A stretch of DNA of 38,670 bases from positions 1 through 38,670 of the forward strand of contig JAWQRN010000104.1 of NCBI GenBank assembly GCA_033557685.1, given 5' to 3'. The stretch is from Sperchopsis tessellata. Lineage: Eukaryota > Arthropoda > Insecta > Coleoptera > Hydrophilidae. Made by a program: the position numbers and the translations under genes. This document shows positions 34,101 through 38,670 of the stretch, one piece after another (within the stretch, counting starts at the first letter, position 1; each line of letters starts with the position of its first letter). The notes beneath the pieces are model-generated. The model did not search any database and was not told where the DNA came from. It was given only the letters and a program-made list of their open reading frames with translations.

Positions 34101-34684
34101 TTAAAAAATAAACTATCAACGAACCCATCTTACTTTTAATGTTATCCGAGCATGTAGCCAATTGTATTTAATTTTTAAATAGTTTAACAAAATTTTGTAG
34201 CAACGAAAGACATTATCTTTACCTAACTGTATAAATTTTTTTATGTAAGATTCTGTTTCACTGCAATTAAGGCTTACAATCTACTGATAACTATTTTTTT
34301 AAATAGAAAATAAAAAAGTTAAATATCAAGCGGACGATTTGTACTTAAGTAAATCTAAGAACAAAGATTACAATGACAATGAGCTTTTGCTACTTGGAAA
34401 TGTTTGAAATAAAATTTATTAAATTACACATGTATTTAAAAAAAATAATAAAAACATTACGTAAAGAATTGGTTTGGTAGAGGTGTAGAGAAGCCAGTTT
34501 TTAAATTTACGTAATTCCACCACTAATAGTAGATAACCTACCTATGACATAATTCTGCTTCTTAATATAAAATCAACCTACCTGTAATTCTTGGCGTAGG
34601 AGCTTTACTGTCCATACGAAGTTTAGAAGCCCCTGGAACATTTTTTGACCGGTCCTTGCTCCTACTTCTCCTTCTTGAAGACAT
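3892..34684 (-). CDS. Six-exon gene for an RS/SP-rich nuclear-type protein (508 aa), orthologue not recognised
   Basis: Six coding segments (34684-34582, 29420-29297, 19720-19310, 14414-14090, 10819-10539, 4174-3892) sum to 1527 nt, giving 508 codons plus stop. All are bounded by AG/GT, and the phases agree at every junction (1, 2, 2, 0, 2). Layout: basic RS-like N-terminus (1-35); RREIDNVMKKARA-type segment (about 36-76); RS/SP repeats (about 90-213); Pro/Arg-rich linker (about 214-310); LTLSERFGKMAQWSVD segment (363-378); Trp/Tyr-rich module (about 435-490); basic tail RRRNRKR (494-500). There is no signal peptide, membrane span, RRM or zinc finger. The composition fits a nuclear-speckle or mRNA-processing factor; that is inference. 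The five coding-region introns are 3.3-9.6 kb and full of transposon remains. The exon structure is near certain, the function is not. Similar arthropod proteins may carry names such as serine/arginine repetitive matrix-like. Confidence 0.9.
4469..5329. mobile_element. 861-bp pogo/Tigger-like non-autonomous element
   Basis: The left end CAGTGGAATCCATTTATAA and the right end (reverse complement) CAGTTGAGTCCACCTATAA share most positions and are flanked by TA at 4467-4468 and 5330-5331. A related terminus occurs at 11107-11647. The interior contains a perfect 25-bp inverted repeat (4712-4736 and 5117-5141) and a diverged direct repeat that begins gaagtggata near 4622 and 4861. No transposase frame. 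Confidence 0.72.
4712..5141. repeat. Perfect 25-bp inverted repeat nested in the pogo-like element
   Basis: The 25 bases at 4712-4736, with core atggtacttcctatct, are exactly complementary to 5117-5141. Weaker similarity extends about 10 bp outward. This may mark a second, nested MITE or an internal subterminal repeat of the host element. Confidence 0.75.
5544..6176. mobile_element. 633-bp foldback element with ~250-bp inverted arms
   Basis: The arms 5544-5794 and 5913-6176 are reverse complements at about 80-85%. Both ends read CCGGTAGGAGACAACC followed by TGTTTGTTTACATATACG, and inside are the shared blocks ccggaagtgaaact, gtgccag, gcaccataagc, tatatatgcttagagtctagg and gactacgagag. The spacer is 118 bp. 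A 30-bp solo copy of the terminus lies at 37713-37742. The open frame at 5979-6227 is within the right arm and not a gene. Confidence 0.82.
5796..6215. repeat. Direct repeat flanking the right arm of the foldback element
   Basis: About 34 bp at 5796-5829 (attctatataatctgacacc, then gctgaagc) recurs at 6178-6211 (attctatataacctgacacc, then gctgaagc) in the same orientation. Each copy begins exactly where an arm of the foldback ends. The motif itself looks like a transposon terminus. Confidence 0.75.
6332..6430. repeat. AT-rich dispersed repeat, copy 1
   Basis: ggctaggatt, then tttttgatttattgata, and further on cgattcatcgattatttgat. The same opening and ATCGATTA-rich body recur in the same orientation at 8472-8590. 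Possibly the end of an hAT-type element; that is tentative. Confidence 0.35.
6620..8060 (+). pseudogene. Decayed non-LTR retrotransposon (endonuclease-reverse transcriptase), 5'-truncated
   Basis: Frameshifted fragments in order along the plus strand: IEDEQSSFQTSRGTQDLIF (6905-), CFMDLEEAFDRV (about 7015, RT motif A with its Asp), LRAVRSIYNENNCYVRT (about 7100), VNHGLR-stop-GGALSPLLFIVLLND (7170-7236, RT motif B), then IQAAEMKFLRRRDGAYQRD (about 7645-7700) and LRWFGHLSRM, RLPRKIWEGR (7770-7835). The motif C (FADD) region is missing, apparently deleted between 7250 and 7330. The 3' end decays into an atgataatgatga tail near 8050. The order and motifs are those of insect LINE ORF2 proteins. Clade not assigned. 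Confidence 0.85.
8472..8592. repeat. AT-rich dispersed repeat, copy 2
   Basis: Starts ggctaggattatttttcaaa and carries atcgataaaa and aatcgattaa motifs, like the copy at 6332. The two copies bracket the retrotransposon relic in the same orientation. Confidence 0.35.
9104..9166. repeat. Two-copy ~31-bp tandem repeat
   Basis: aaaatataagtacaatcaag followed by tgagatctctg, then aaaatatgagtacaatcaag. Two diverged copies with a period of about 31. Confidence 0.7.
9510..10035 (+). pseudogene. Decayed mariner-like (DDE) transposase, C-terminal half
   Basis: Plus-strand fragments: IVFSDEYTCSTHGTTNRKFI (about 9510-9572), TIGYSFINGT (about 9630), then YFLWDYLKN with one in-frame stop and INELQEVIIRTAKMFHNP, ending IGLGTARLQMGDYLNNF before a stop near 10035. 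Order and spacing match insect Tc1/mariner-superfamily transposases (FSDE.TF..G..N..., FFLWGY.K..VY, ...NG.H.EHL). Stops and shifts show it is dead. No terminal repeats identified. Confidence 0.75.
10539..10819 (-). CDS. Coding exon 5: conserved-looking LTLSERF segment (residues 322-415)
   Basis: A 281-nt exon between ATTACAG and TACAG|GTAAGC on the minus strand, phase 0 in and 2 out. It encodes VLLTRIKKEGRKKRPGSPG, a Ser/Asp-rich acidic patch, then ALTLSERFGKMAQWSVDRE, RRDIENMRITKTGGNLKVMI and EEDDYLYGSPPRRY. The hydrophobic-TLSERF core resembles the MSLNERF or MTLNERF motif of CHTOP, THRAP3 and BCLAF1. In CHTOP that motif contacts the export helicase UAP56/DDX39. The resemblance is short, so shared function is inference. 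Confidence 0.9.
10820..14089 (-). other. Intron 4 (3.3 kb)
   Basis: GT at 14089-14088, AG at 10821-10820 (minus strand). Apart from the pogo-like element at 11107-11647 I see nothing. The 11650-14089 stretch is AT-rich, and overlapping open frames on both strands at 12359-12659 look random. Confidence 0.85.
11107..11647. mobile_element. 541-bp pogo/Tigger-like non-autonomous element
   Basis: The left end CTGTGGACTCCACTTATAAT and the right end (reverse complement) TAGTGGAATCCACTTATTAT form a terminal inverted repeat. Flanking TA at 11105-11106 and 11648-11649. A subterminal ttataatcg occurs on the left and ggttataattgatc on the right. Same family type as 4469-5329. The interior open frames at 10989-11234 and 11383-11568 show no transposase features. 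Confidence 0.72.
14090..14414 (-). CDS. Coding exon 4: proline/arginine-rich linker (residues 213-321)
   Basis: A 325-nt exon between TTATTAAAG and CCA|GTAAGT on the minus strand, phase 2 in and 0 out. It encodes SRSFSVPRSRAKVHPKTA, then a long Pro-rich stretch with PSPSPSPP, TTPPPARRP and PPPPRPR motifs, and ends KVARKTKEKGFEP. The PPxPxR stretches are possible SH3/WW ligands (inference). The segment is probably disordered. Confidence 0.88.
15636..16676 (+). pseudogene. Possible Myb/SANT-like accessory ORF of a Harbinger element (relic)
   Basis: The plus strand from ATG at 15636 reads MPRKANINYDQKVKLVRII and then breaks, with RKNGEK and YEHNF further on. Near 16596 a fragment SRKRKISEAAENKVLGLERD ends at a stop. 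PIF/Harbinger elements carry a second gene for a Myb/SANT-like protein, and a Harbinger transposase relic lies adjacent on the opposite strand. Assignment rests on context and weak similarity. Confidence 0.3.
16675..16711. repeat. 37-bp hairpin palindrome
   Basis: taattatacccactgca at 16675-16691 pairs with tgcaatgggtataatta at 16695-16711 across the loop agc, with one mismatch in 17. It falls right after the stop of the possible Harbinger accessory ORF, between the two convergent relic genes. Confidence 0.85.
16950..17645 (-). pseudogene. Decayed PIF/Harbinger (HARBI1-like) transposase
   Basis: Minus-strand fragments in order: VTLRFFACGGYQTDVGQ (about 17630-17580), SQRPVSRSVHEVSNTINERP, PGVIGAINC (about 17425, first catalytic block), FFNRKSYHSINV and VQLICDSDMNIFNVNARY (about 17330-17250), then KIINTCVLLHNMCIKDNQL (about 17120-17060). 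These match HARBI1-type DDE transposases (LRFLA.G..Q..VG, GVIGAIDCTH, NRK..HSINVQ..CD, KII..C.LHN). The GDSGY block and the second catalytic Asp are missing, probably deleted. Several stops and frameshifts. Confidence 0.78.
17946..18640 (+). pseudogene. Penelope-like element relic: end of RT plus GIY-YIG endonuclease
   Basis: Plus-strand fragments: VEN GYAPFLANRIIRKK (18235-18285), LTFIPGLPNRVARTVDRFCN (about 18350-18405), FSFKSGIGLYK, FVINKDSLPVLSRSGVYKLS (18448-18510), then SVCTS, FIS, CGKSFSISIHEHLR (to about 18590) interrupted by three stops. In Penelope-like elements the RT is followed by P..GLSE, KD....SGVYK..C..C...YIGQTGRSF..R..EH, the GIY-YIG nuclease. Here YIGQTGR has decayed. The upstream open frame 17946-18332 covers the preceding RT tail. 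Confidence 0.72.
19310..19720 (-). CDS. Coding exon 3: RS/SP repeat block (residues 76-213)
   Basis: A 411-nt exon between TATTTCAG and AAG|GTAAGA on the minus strand, phase 2 in and 2 out. It starts WRHSGYKSLYIDGD and then becomes RS/SP repeats, with iterated units of the type RSPPSRRSPVGRR, followed by SP and poly-Pro runs and a Ser/Cys patch SSCSDDSCSVCS. The base composition is clearly richer in GC than the flanking introns. RS/SP repeats of this kind are typical substrates of SR-protein kinases and target proteins to nuclear speckles (family knowledge). Open frames on the opposite strand here are by-products of the repeats. Confidence 0.9.
19906..20533. mobile_element. 628-bp non-autonomous hAT element
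   Basis: Left end CAGTGATGCGCAAATCCCGT; right end (reverse complement) TAGCGATGCCAATAATAAGT. Both lead into GTTACTTT/GTAACTGATAT-rich subterminal sequence. The 8-bp flanks gaaagcat (19898-19905) and gaaagtat (20534-20541) agree at 7 of 8, as expected for an hAT target-site duplication. TIRs of the CAGxGxTGxG...GTAACT type are typical of hAT. No transposase frame inside. Confidence 0.8.
21826..22556. mobile_element. Possible 731-bp inverted-repeat element
   Basis: TAGGGTTGCCAACT at 21826 and AGTTTGCAACCCTA ending at 22556 are inverted, 13 of 14 matching. GGGTTGC termini occur in several DNA transposon families. No clear target duplication and no coding sequence, so this is tentative. Confidence 0.35.
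23187..23290. repeat. Two-copy 51-bp tandem duplication
   Basis: tttgctatattttctgtcaa starts at 23191 and again at 23242, with the full unit through caaatgtata and ttgtaac repeated almost without change. Confidence 0.9.
23393..23655. repeat. Foldback with a 59-bp tandem duplication in the loop
   Basis: The left arm (about 23393-23450: aaattaagg, tcaaatg, atgataatttggtttttgga) is inverted at about 23592-23655 (tccaaaaaccaatttatcat, catttga, cctcaatttt). The loop holds two copies, period 59, of a unit starting gtttgtagggaattaaaata at 23461 and 23520, nearly identical. Looks like a small MITE whose loop duplicated recently. Confidence 0.75.
24604..24739. repeat. 136-bp hairpin element with 27-bp arms
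   Basis: The arms 24604-24630 and 24713-24739 (tcttcag, ttttcagggagata, ctgt) match at 25 of 27 as inverted repeats. An inner weaker stem (ttttttcttg with caagaaaaaa) nests inside. The centre reads gataatgtcccctgaaatgg. Confidence 0.75.
26940..27640 (+). pseudogene. Non-LTR retrotransposon C-terminal relic
   Basis: Plus-strand fragments YLGKTFLEIKE (about 27075), LTYEIAIWG (about 27146-27172), then ISMEETKRDIIRVDLGINVM and KLEGKIRS (27236-27316). These match the region after the RT domain in insect endonuclease-reverse transcriptases (YLG..F, LLYG.EIWG, VREETKRDRLRVKAG..A.KFE.K). Several stops. The RT core is absent. Different from the copy at 6620-8060. Confidence 0.6.
29297..29420 (-). CDS. 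Coding exon 2 (residues 35-76)
   Basis: A 124-nt exon between ATTTTAG and CAG|GTAGG on the minus strand. Phase 1 in, phase 2 out. It encodes a compact, non-repetitive segment beginning DPSLPAGRRREIDNVMKKAR and continuing INWDKKLLEVEAKDPNR. This is the only N-terminal part with ordinary amino-acid composition, predicted largely helical, so it should be useful for orthologue searches. Confidence 0.87.
29771..29817. repeat. Perfect 22-bp palindrome with a 3-nt loop
   Basis: taatttatgtgactgcgtat plus at (29771-29792) is exactly complementary to 29796-29817 around the loop caa. No mismatches, so it is either young or maintained. Confidence 0.95.
30190..31585 (+). pseudogene. Decayed jockey-like non-LTR retrotransposon, 5'-truncated
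   Basis: Plus-strand fragments: LLSNYRPITILTGLSKVFEC (about 30253-30312), QQGFTRGKSTATNFISFTQY (about 30340-30405), QVDCIYLDFCKTFERVDPT (30430-, RT motif A), VTASGVTQGSNLGP (about 30608-30650, motif B), VLMLDDCKTF (30690s; motif C with FADD decayed to MLDD), then a 119-codon open stretch 30777-31136 with NKLSFNI, QLDKDLEVTF and SLVVSGLRYCDVIWDP. The tail runs to an A-rich end near 31575 (aaataaataaaataaaaa). Several frameshifts and small deletions; not functional. Confidence 0.87.
32284..32590 (+). mobile_element. tRNA-derived SINE
   Basis: The head has a pol III box A (TAGCTCAGTGG, 32292-32302) and a box B (GGTTCGAGTCT, 32336-32346), 34 bp apart edge to edge, as in a tRNA gene. It is followed by a tRNA-unrelated body of about 230 bp and an A-rich tail (aaataaacaaacaaaaaat). 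tcccacc occurs just before the head (32276-32282) and just after the tail (32593-32599), a plausible target-site duplication. The body is unusually GC-rich for this window. Confidence 0.85.
32736..33315. repeat. Two copies of the palindrome AGTGGGA-n-TCCCACT
   Basis: agtgggaaattatcccact (about 32737) and agtgggaattatcccact (about 33294) are short palindromes with the same loop type. Both are followed by ratrtc (aatatc, gatgtc). Possibly ends of a small element or a dispersed motif. Confidence 0.45.
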
Positions 34685-34685
34685 C
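34582..34685 (-). CDS. Coding exon 1 (start codon, residues 1-34 plus first base of 35)
   Basis: A pyrimidine-rich tract ending in TTCAG (minus strand) is followed by one base and then ATG at 34684-34682. The frame opens MSSRRRSRSKDRSK, a basic RS-type N-terminus, and ends at ACAG|GTAGGT, a consensus donor, in phase 1. If the 52-bp intron just upstream is spliced, an in-frame TAA lies 15 bases before the ATG. That supports this ATG as the true start. Confidence 0.88.
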
Positions 34686-34737
34686 CTGAATAAAATCAAA
34701 GTCAGTAAAAATTTAATTATAAAATTGTAGCATTTAC
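34686..34737 (-). other. 52-bp mini-intron in the 5' UTR
   Basis: On the minus strand AAG|GTAAATG at 34738/34737 and TTTTATTCAG|G at 34686/34685 bound a 52-nt AT-rich intron. It contains TACTGAC as a good branch-point candidate and a pyrimidine-rich tail. The size is near the lower limit for insect introns. The non-coding exon upstream would run from the CpG-rich promoter stretch to 34738. Confidence 0.5.
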
Positions 34738-34930
34738 CTTAGATTTAGTTAAGAATAAGTAATCGTCCCAAAGTTTGTAGTGGAATGGACAGACTGACAC
34801 AGGTATGGATCTGGATTGACGTTGTACTACCGATCGCGAGACGGCGAGCAAGTCGCGTCACTAGAAGCACGACACGCGAAATCAGGTACCGGTACCAGCG
34901 TTACGCACCACATGGCACATCCGACCACTG
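34738..34930 (-). promoter_or_regulatory. Probable 5' UTR exon and CpG-rich promoter region
   Basis: About 34826-34915 holds many CpGs (cgatcgcgagacgg, gtcgcgtcac, cgacacgcga), in sharp contrast to the AT-rich surroundings. It lies directly upstream of the exon bearing the ATG. On the minus strand TCAGTC at 34797-34792 fits an arthropod initiator, which would give a short 5' UTR of about 60 nt before the mini-intron. The region also contains the palindrome ggtaccggtacc. TSS placement is inference. Confidence 0.4.
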
Positions 34931-37124
34931 CAGCCATGTGGTTTATAACGGACACTCGGTCAATTACCATCTTAAAACACTAACATTAACAATTGTGGCA
35001 AATATACTCAAAGAACTAACACATCAACATCCTAGGTTAATGCCATATATAAAAACCGCTTTTAATGGAATGTTAAATCAAACAATAAAACATGATAAGT
35101 TTTCTTTGGCATGAATCTATTTGTTGCCTCATATATACTCACATACATTTATACCAATATGAAATTTCATGTATAGCAAAATCCGTATAATGGAACTAAA
35201 TTTTAAACTGAGCGTTCAAGCATAAGTTAAAAGTACTTAAAGAAAAACTTTTCACTAAACTAGGAAAATATCTTTTTTCAAAAAACTATGCCACGACTTA
35301 ATCTTATATAAAAACAAAATAATGTTTAATGGCGTTAAACCATGCAACAAATGTGAATCATAAAATATATCTAGTATATTTATATAACTTGCAACATACA
35401 TTTCTTAGGATTGATTCCACTTAACCTTCCTCAATGTGCCATGTCAATTTTTCACAGCAGTGTTGTGGGAGGATGCATCTGTGCAAAATAAAAATTCCAT
35501 AGAAAATGAACCCCAAAAAAAGGTTTAGAGTAATCGCAAATGGCAATCATTTCATAACACGAAAGAAAAGAATATAATAGTTTAAATTCTGTATTTAACA
35601 TCAGTAAGATCAAAATATTGAATCCCAGATGATGAATTTGACTGATATGTATAATTCATCAAAAAATTAAGTTGCCAATGAGCAACAATGGCAGACTCGA
35701 GTTTTCCAGTTTGTTGTTTCTTTATAAGAACATGTAAAATTTAACTCAAAGAACTAGTGGTGGGCAGTACAACTAGTTTTAGTGTTATACATATTTCAGT
35801 TATATAAAATATTCGTACCGAATTTTTTGTACAAGTTTGTGTAGTAAATATTCATATAAAATTATATCTACATTTCCTTGCCCATGTCTATCTATCGCTG
35901 TCATGGTTTTACATCTTGAGTCTTGTGGGTGTATACCCACATATAGTTACTCGTCGCTCATATTCAAAATGGTTAAACTAAAAGCATTTTTTTAAAAATC
36001 ATTTAATAATATGAACCCAGACAAGTTTTTAATTTCATTGTGAATAGAGTACAAAATAAAAAGCTAAACAATATATTTCTAGCAGTTATTAATTATATAG
36101 CTCTGATAAATTAAGTAAAAGAATCACGAAGTGTTGATTTCCCTTGATGTGTTTATGGTTATAAAGCTAAAGCCGATATCGCATGTAACGTTATAAGGTT
36201 AATTACTTTTTAGAGGCAATCTTATAATGAATAAGAAGTAGAATTATTAAACGACTTCATTGCTGCACCTGTCAGTACAAACTGAAAAAAAATCAAAGCT
36301 CTCAAGTACTGTTTGTCCAAAGAGGTTTGAAACCATAAAGTAATTTATAATAGAATTCATATAATTACTTCAAGAAGTCTAAACTGACGTAATAGATGAA
36401 TGGTAAATATAAACAGATCTATTTTATAGTAAGTTATTGATTAGTTTGATAATACATAGTCTTTCATAAATAAAGTATATCTTGTAATTTAACCACTTTA
36501 AAGAAGAATATAGTTTTAGAATGGCTCTTTTCGCTCCATTTGTAAGCTTAACAAAGACTTTAATAGTTCCAAAGTTTCCATTTTTTAATATACAGATGTT
36601 CAACTAAATTTCTAAGTTACAGCTTCTAGGTAATATTCTTCAAAAATTGATACCTTCATTTTACTATTACTACAAATTTCAAAAAACAAACACAAATTTT
36701 TACCTAATTTTCTTATATATATTGTCTTACTATACATGAATTTTCATTAAAAACTAATACGCATATAACTAAACATCTTGACCTGTAAAAATCAGCACAA
36801 TTAATATATTTTTAGATGTCCAATCATTGTGGTTTTGTCCTTTACACGACAAACAAAAACTATAAATTTTTGCTCAGCGGAAATGATAGTATTGTCCTTG
36901 TTTAAATAAATAAATGATGTAAAATATAACAAGGAAAATGTCTTGCGTTTGATATAAATCAAAACACCAAAATCACCCGGATCATTTAATTACCGACAGA
37001 CTTTGAACACAACACATCGAAGTGTACATGCATTATTTTGCGAACCAGAAAAACTAGCAATGAAAACACAAAAAGACAGTACAAGCAAACAAAAGTGCAG
37101 AAAACCGAAAAGAGACAGACTCAC
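34931..37124. other. Upstream flank, nothing recognised
   Basis: AT-rich sequence upstream of the CpG-rich promoter stretch. The open frame 34785-35114 (plus) crosses the CpG-rich region and shows no recognisable features. No repeat or RNA gene recognised. Confidence 0.5.
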
Positions 37125-37260
37125 CGCACGAGCCCATATCGCGAAAAAATAAAGACACAAGCACTTCACTAAAAGGAATTCCAAGTCAATTTCGTTTACG
37201 AGCACTGCCACAAAATCTCCGAATTAAAAATTAGCAAGCATTTATAAAATTAGTCCATTA
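37125..37260 (-). other. Possible alternative 5' non-coding exon
   Basis: On the minus strand a CpG-containing stretch (tcgcgatatgggctcgtgcg) ends in GCG|GTGAGT, a strong donor, at 37125/37124. It lies 2.4 kb upstream of the first coding exon and could be a distal first exon spliced to the acceptor at 34686. The open frame that crosses it begins with GTG, not ATG, and does not look like protein. The left boundary given is arbitrary. Confidence 0.25.
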
Positions 37261-37712
37261 TTTTACAGAATCGCGAAGGCTCATTTTCAAATTACCCGCT
37301 AGTACATCGCGAAAAGGTGTTGACCCCAAAATCAATACAAACAAATTCGTCGAACTAAAAACTAGACATCCACTTACGTTCAATACGAAAATTATTACAT
37401 TCGTCTACTCATGTAGTAACGAAACAAATTTCGTAACAATTCTTGATATATAACTTTATTTATACCGGTTTTATAAATATTTTTGACAAGACGACAGTGA
37501 CAATCTACGAACGGCCATTTACAACTCGAAATATATTCTACCAATACCTATTTAGGTCAATACCAACCGATAACATTTTAAATGTCATTCCAACTATTAT
37601 AATGTTGGTGGTAGTTTTAAAATTCACCCGGTAAATTATTTTCCCACTTTGATGAAGCTCTTTTTTCACATAAGTGTTAGCTGATTTTTGTAAAGGTAGT
37701 TAAAACCTACTT

Positions 37713-37742
37713 GTAAACAAACACGCGGTTGTCTCCTACCGG
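37713..37742 (-). repeat. Solo copy of the foldback terminus
   Basis: On the minus strand ccggtaggagacaaccgcgt followed by gtttgtttac, the same 30-bp end found twice at 5544 and 6176. Homology stops abruptly at both sides, so this is an end fragment. Confidence 0.75.
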
Positions 37743-38670
37743 TATTTCCATATCACACGTTTATTTTTTGTCTAATATTAATAAGAGAGGTATCCTTAGT
37801 TTTGTCATAAACTTTGATTTCTTTTAGGTTTATTATTTTTTTTGTACATTTAGCGGTTTTCAAGTTATTCGCCTTTGAAATTTTTAAACAGCCGCCATTT
37901 TGAAAATGTTAAAGCTATTGTTGTTATGATTGAAGTTATAAACAATACACTTTTGAACAAGTATACTGAATTTCAACTTGATATCTCAACCCGTTCTCAA
38001 AATATTAAATATTTTAGAAAAAGCACATACAGACAGATTTTAGGACACATATTGACTGGAACTTTTTTCTTTATATTGAAATCATTTCTTGAATTTTCAC
38101 TGTTAAATTCAGATACTCTGTATAGATATAAAAGTATATCGCCCTAAATTTGAATAGTCATAATAAAGTTAATTTTATTTTATTTTGTTATGCTTTTAAT
38201 ATGTGTAAAAGAGTAAAAGGACATATAAAGAGCTTGCATTTTGACAAAATCTGATCATATTGACCTCGAGTCCATTCACAAATATGAATATCTATTTCGC
38301 TTTCATTATTATTTTCCGACTATATAATATTATTTATTTTCCTTGTATGTTGTATGGTGGTTATTTTGAACGTTTTGAATTTGTTCATGATTTTGGGTAT
38401 AAAACTTTAAATCTATTTTATTTTGTCTAATTTTTAAAGAGATACTACCATAATTAGTGAGCCATTACCTATTTTTACTTGTATCGTAATAACAAACACT
38501 TATTTTATACTATAACATTCAGAAGTTAAATAGTATTAACGATTGTGTAATTTTAATATTTGATGAAATCAAACATTAAGCAAACCGGCTAAGTCGATAT
38601 ATTAAATACAGAAATGAACTATATATCGCAAAATGATTGGAACAAACTAAATGCAGTGGACACGTGTTTC
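37743..38670. other. Distal flank; possible dispersed repeat at 37860-38070
   Basis: The run aacagccgccattttgaaaa, tttcaacttgatatctcaac, ccgttctcaaaatatt and cacatacagacagattttag resembles a non-coding block I have seen scattered in insect genomes. That recollection is not checked here. The open frame 37875-38147 begins without ATG and is not supported. Nothing else recognised. Confidence 0.3.

Larger units (their letters stand above)
29421..34581 (-). other. Intron 1 (5.2 kb)
   Basis: GT at 34581-34580, AG at 29422-29421 (minus strand). It carries a perfect palindrome, a jockey-like relic and a SINE. 31590-32283 and 33320-34581 show nothing recognisable. Confidence 0.85.

Noticed and set aside
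34785..35114. 109-codon plus-strand open frame opposite the promoter
   Set aside because: No recognisable motif, poor composition beyond the CpG-rich part, and no splice context; likely chance.
36990..37211. Hydrophobic minus-strand open frame
   Set aside because: Starts with GTG rather than ATG, and its length depends on reading past a strong GTGAGT donor.

Overview
This window looks like an AT-rich arthropod nuclear genome, most likely an insect. The reasons are very long AT-rich introns with consensus GT/AG splice sites, a density of decayed transposons typical of insects (non-LTR retrotransposons, a tRNA-derived SINE, Tc1/mariner, pogo-like, hAT, PIF/Harbinger and Penelope-like relics), and no prokaryotic gene organisation. 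The species cannot be named from the sequence.

The one gene I can support runs leftward across most of the window. Six coding exons on the minus strand (34684-34582, 29420-29297, 19720-19310, 14414-14090, 10819-10539 and 4174-3892) join with matching phases into a single 508-residue open frame with a start and a stop codon. The product is an arginine/serine/proline-rich nuclear-type protein. It has a basic RS-like N-terminus, an RS/SP repeat block, a proline-rich linker, a short conserved-looking segment (LTLSERFGKMAQWSVD) and an unusual Trp/Tyr-rich C-terminal module ending in a basic tail. I do not recognise the orthologue. The composition and one motif suggest mRNA splicing, processing or export. 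A CpG-rich stretch near 34.83-34.93 kb probably holds the promoter, and a 52-bp mini-intron probably sits just ahead of the ATG. A second possible 5' non-coding exon ends at 37125.

The rest is intron and flank filled with mobile-element remains. 1-1.9 kb: microsatellite, a foldback element and a TA-flanked MITE. 1.9-3.9 kb: the 3' side of the gene, with a 100-bp tandem duplication. Intron 5 (4.2-10.5 kb): a pogo-like element, a 633-bp foldback element, a non-LTR retrotransposon relic and a mariner-like transposase relic. Intron 4 (10.8-14.1 kb): a second pogo-like element. Intron 3 (14.4-19.3 kb): a Harbinger relic and a Penelope-like relic with a GIY-YIG remnant. Intron 2 (19.7-29.3 kb): an hAT element with target-site duplication, small foldbacks and another retrotransposon C-terminal relic. 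Intron 1 (29.4-34.6 kb): a perfect 22-bp palindrome, a jockey-like retrotransposon relic and a tRNA-derived SINE. 34.9-38.7 kb: upstream flank with a solo copy of the foldback terminus.

No autonomous intact transposon, CRISPR array, rRNA or functional tRNA gene is visible. The best candidates for something undescribed are the host protein itself and the foldback family at 5544-6176.
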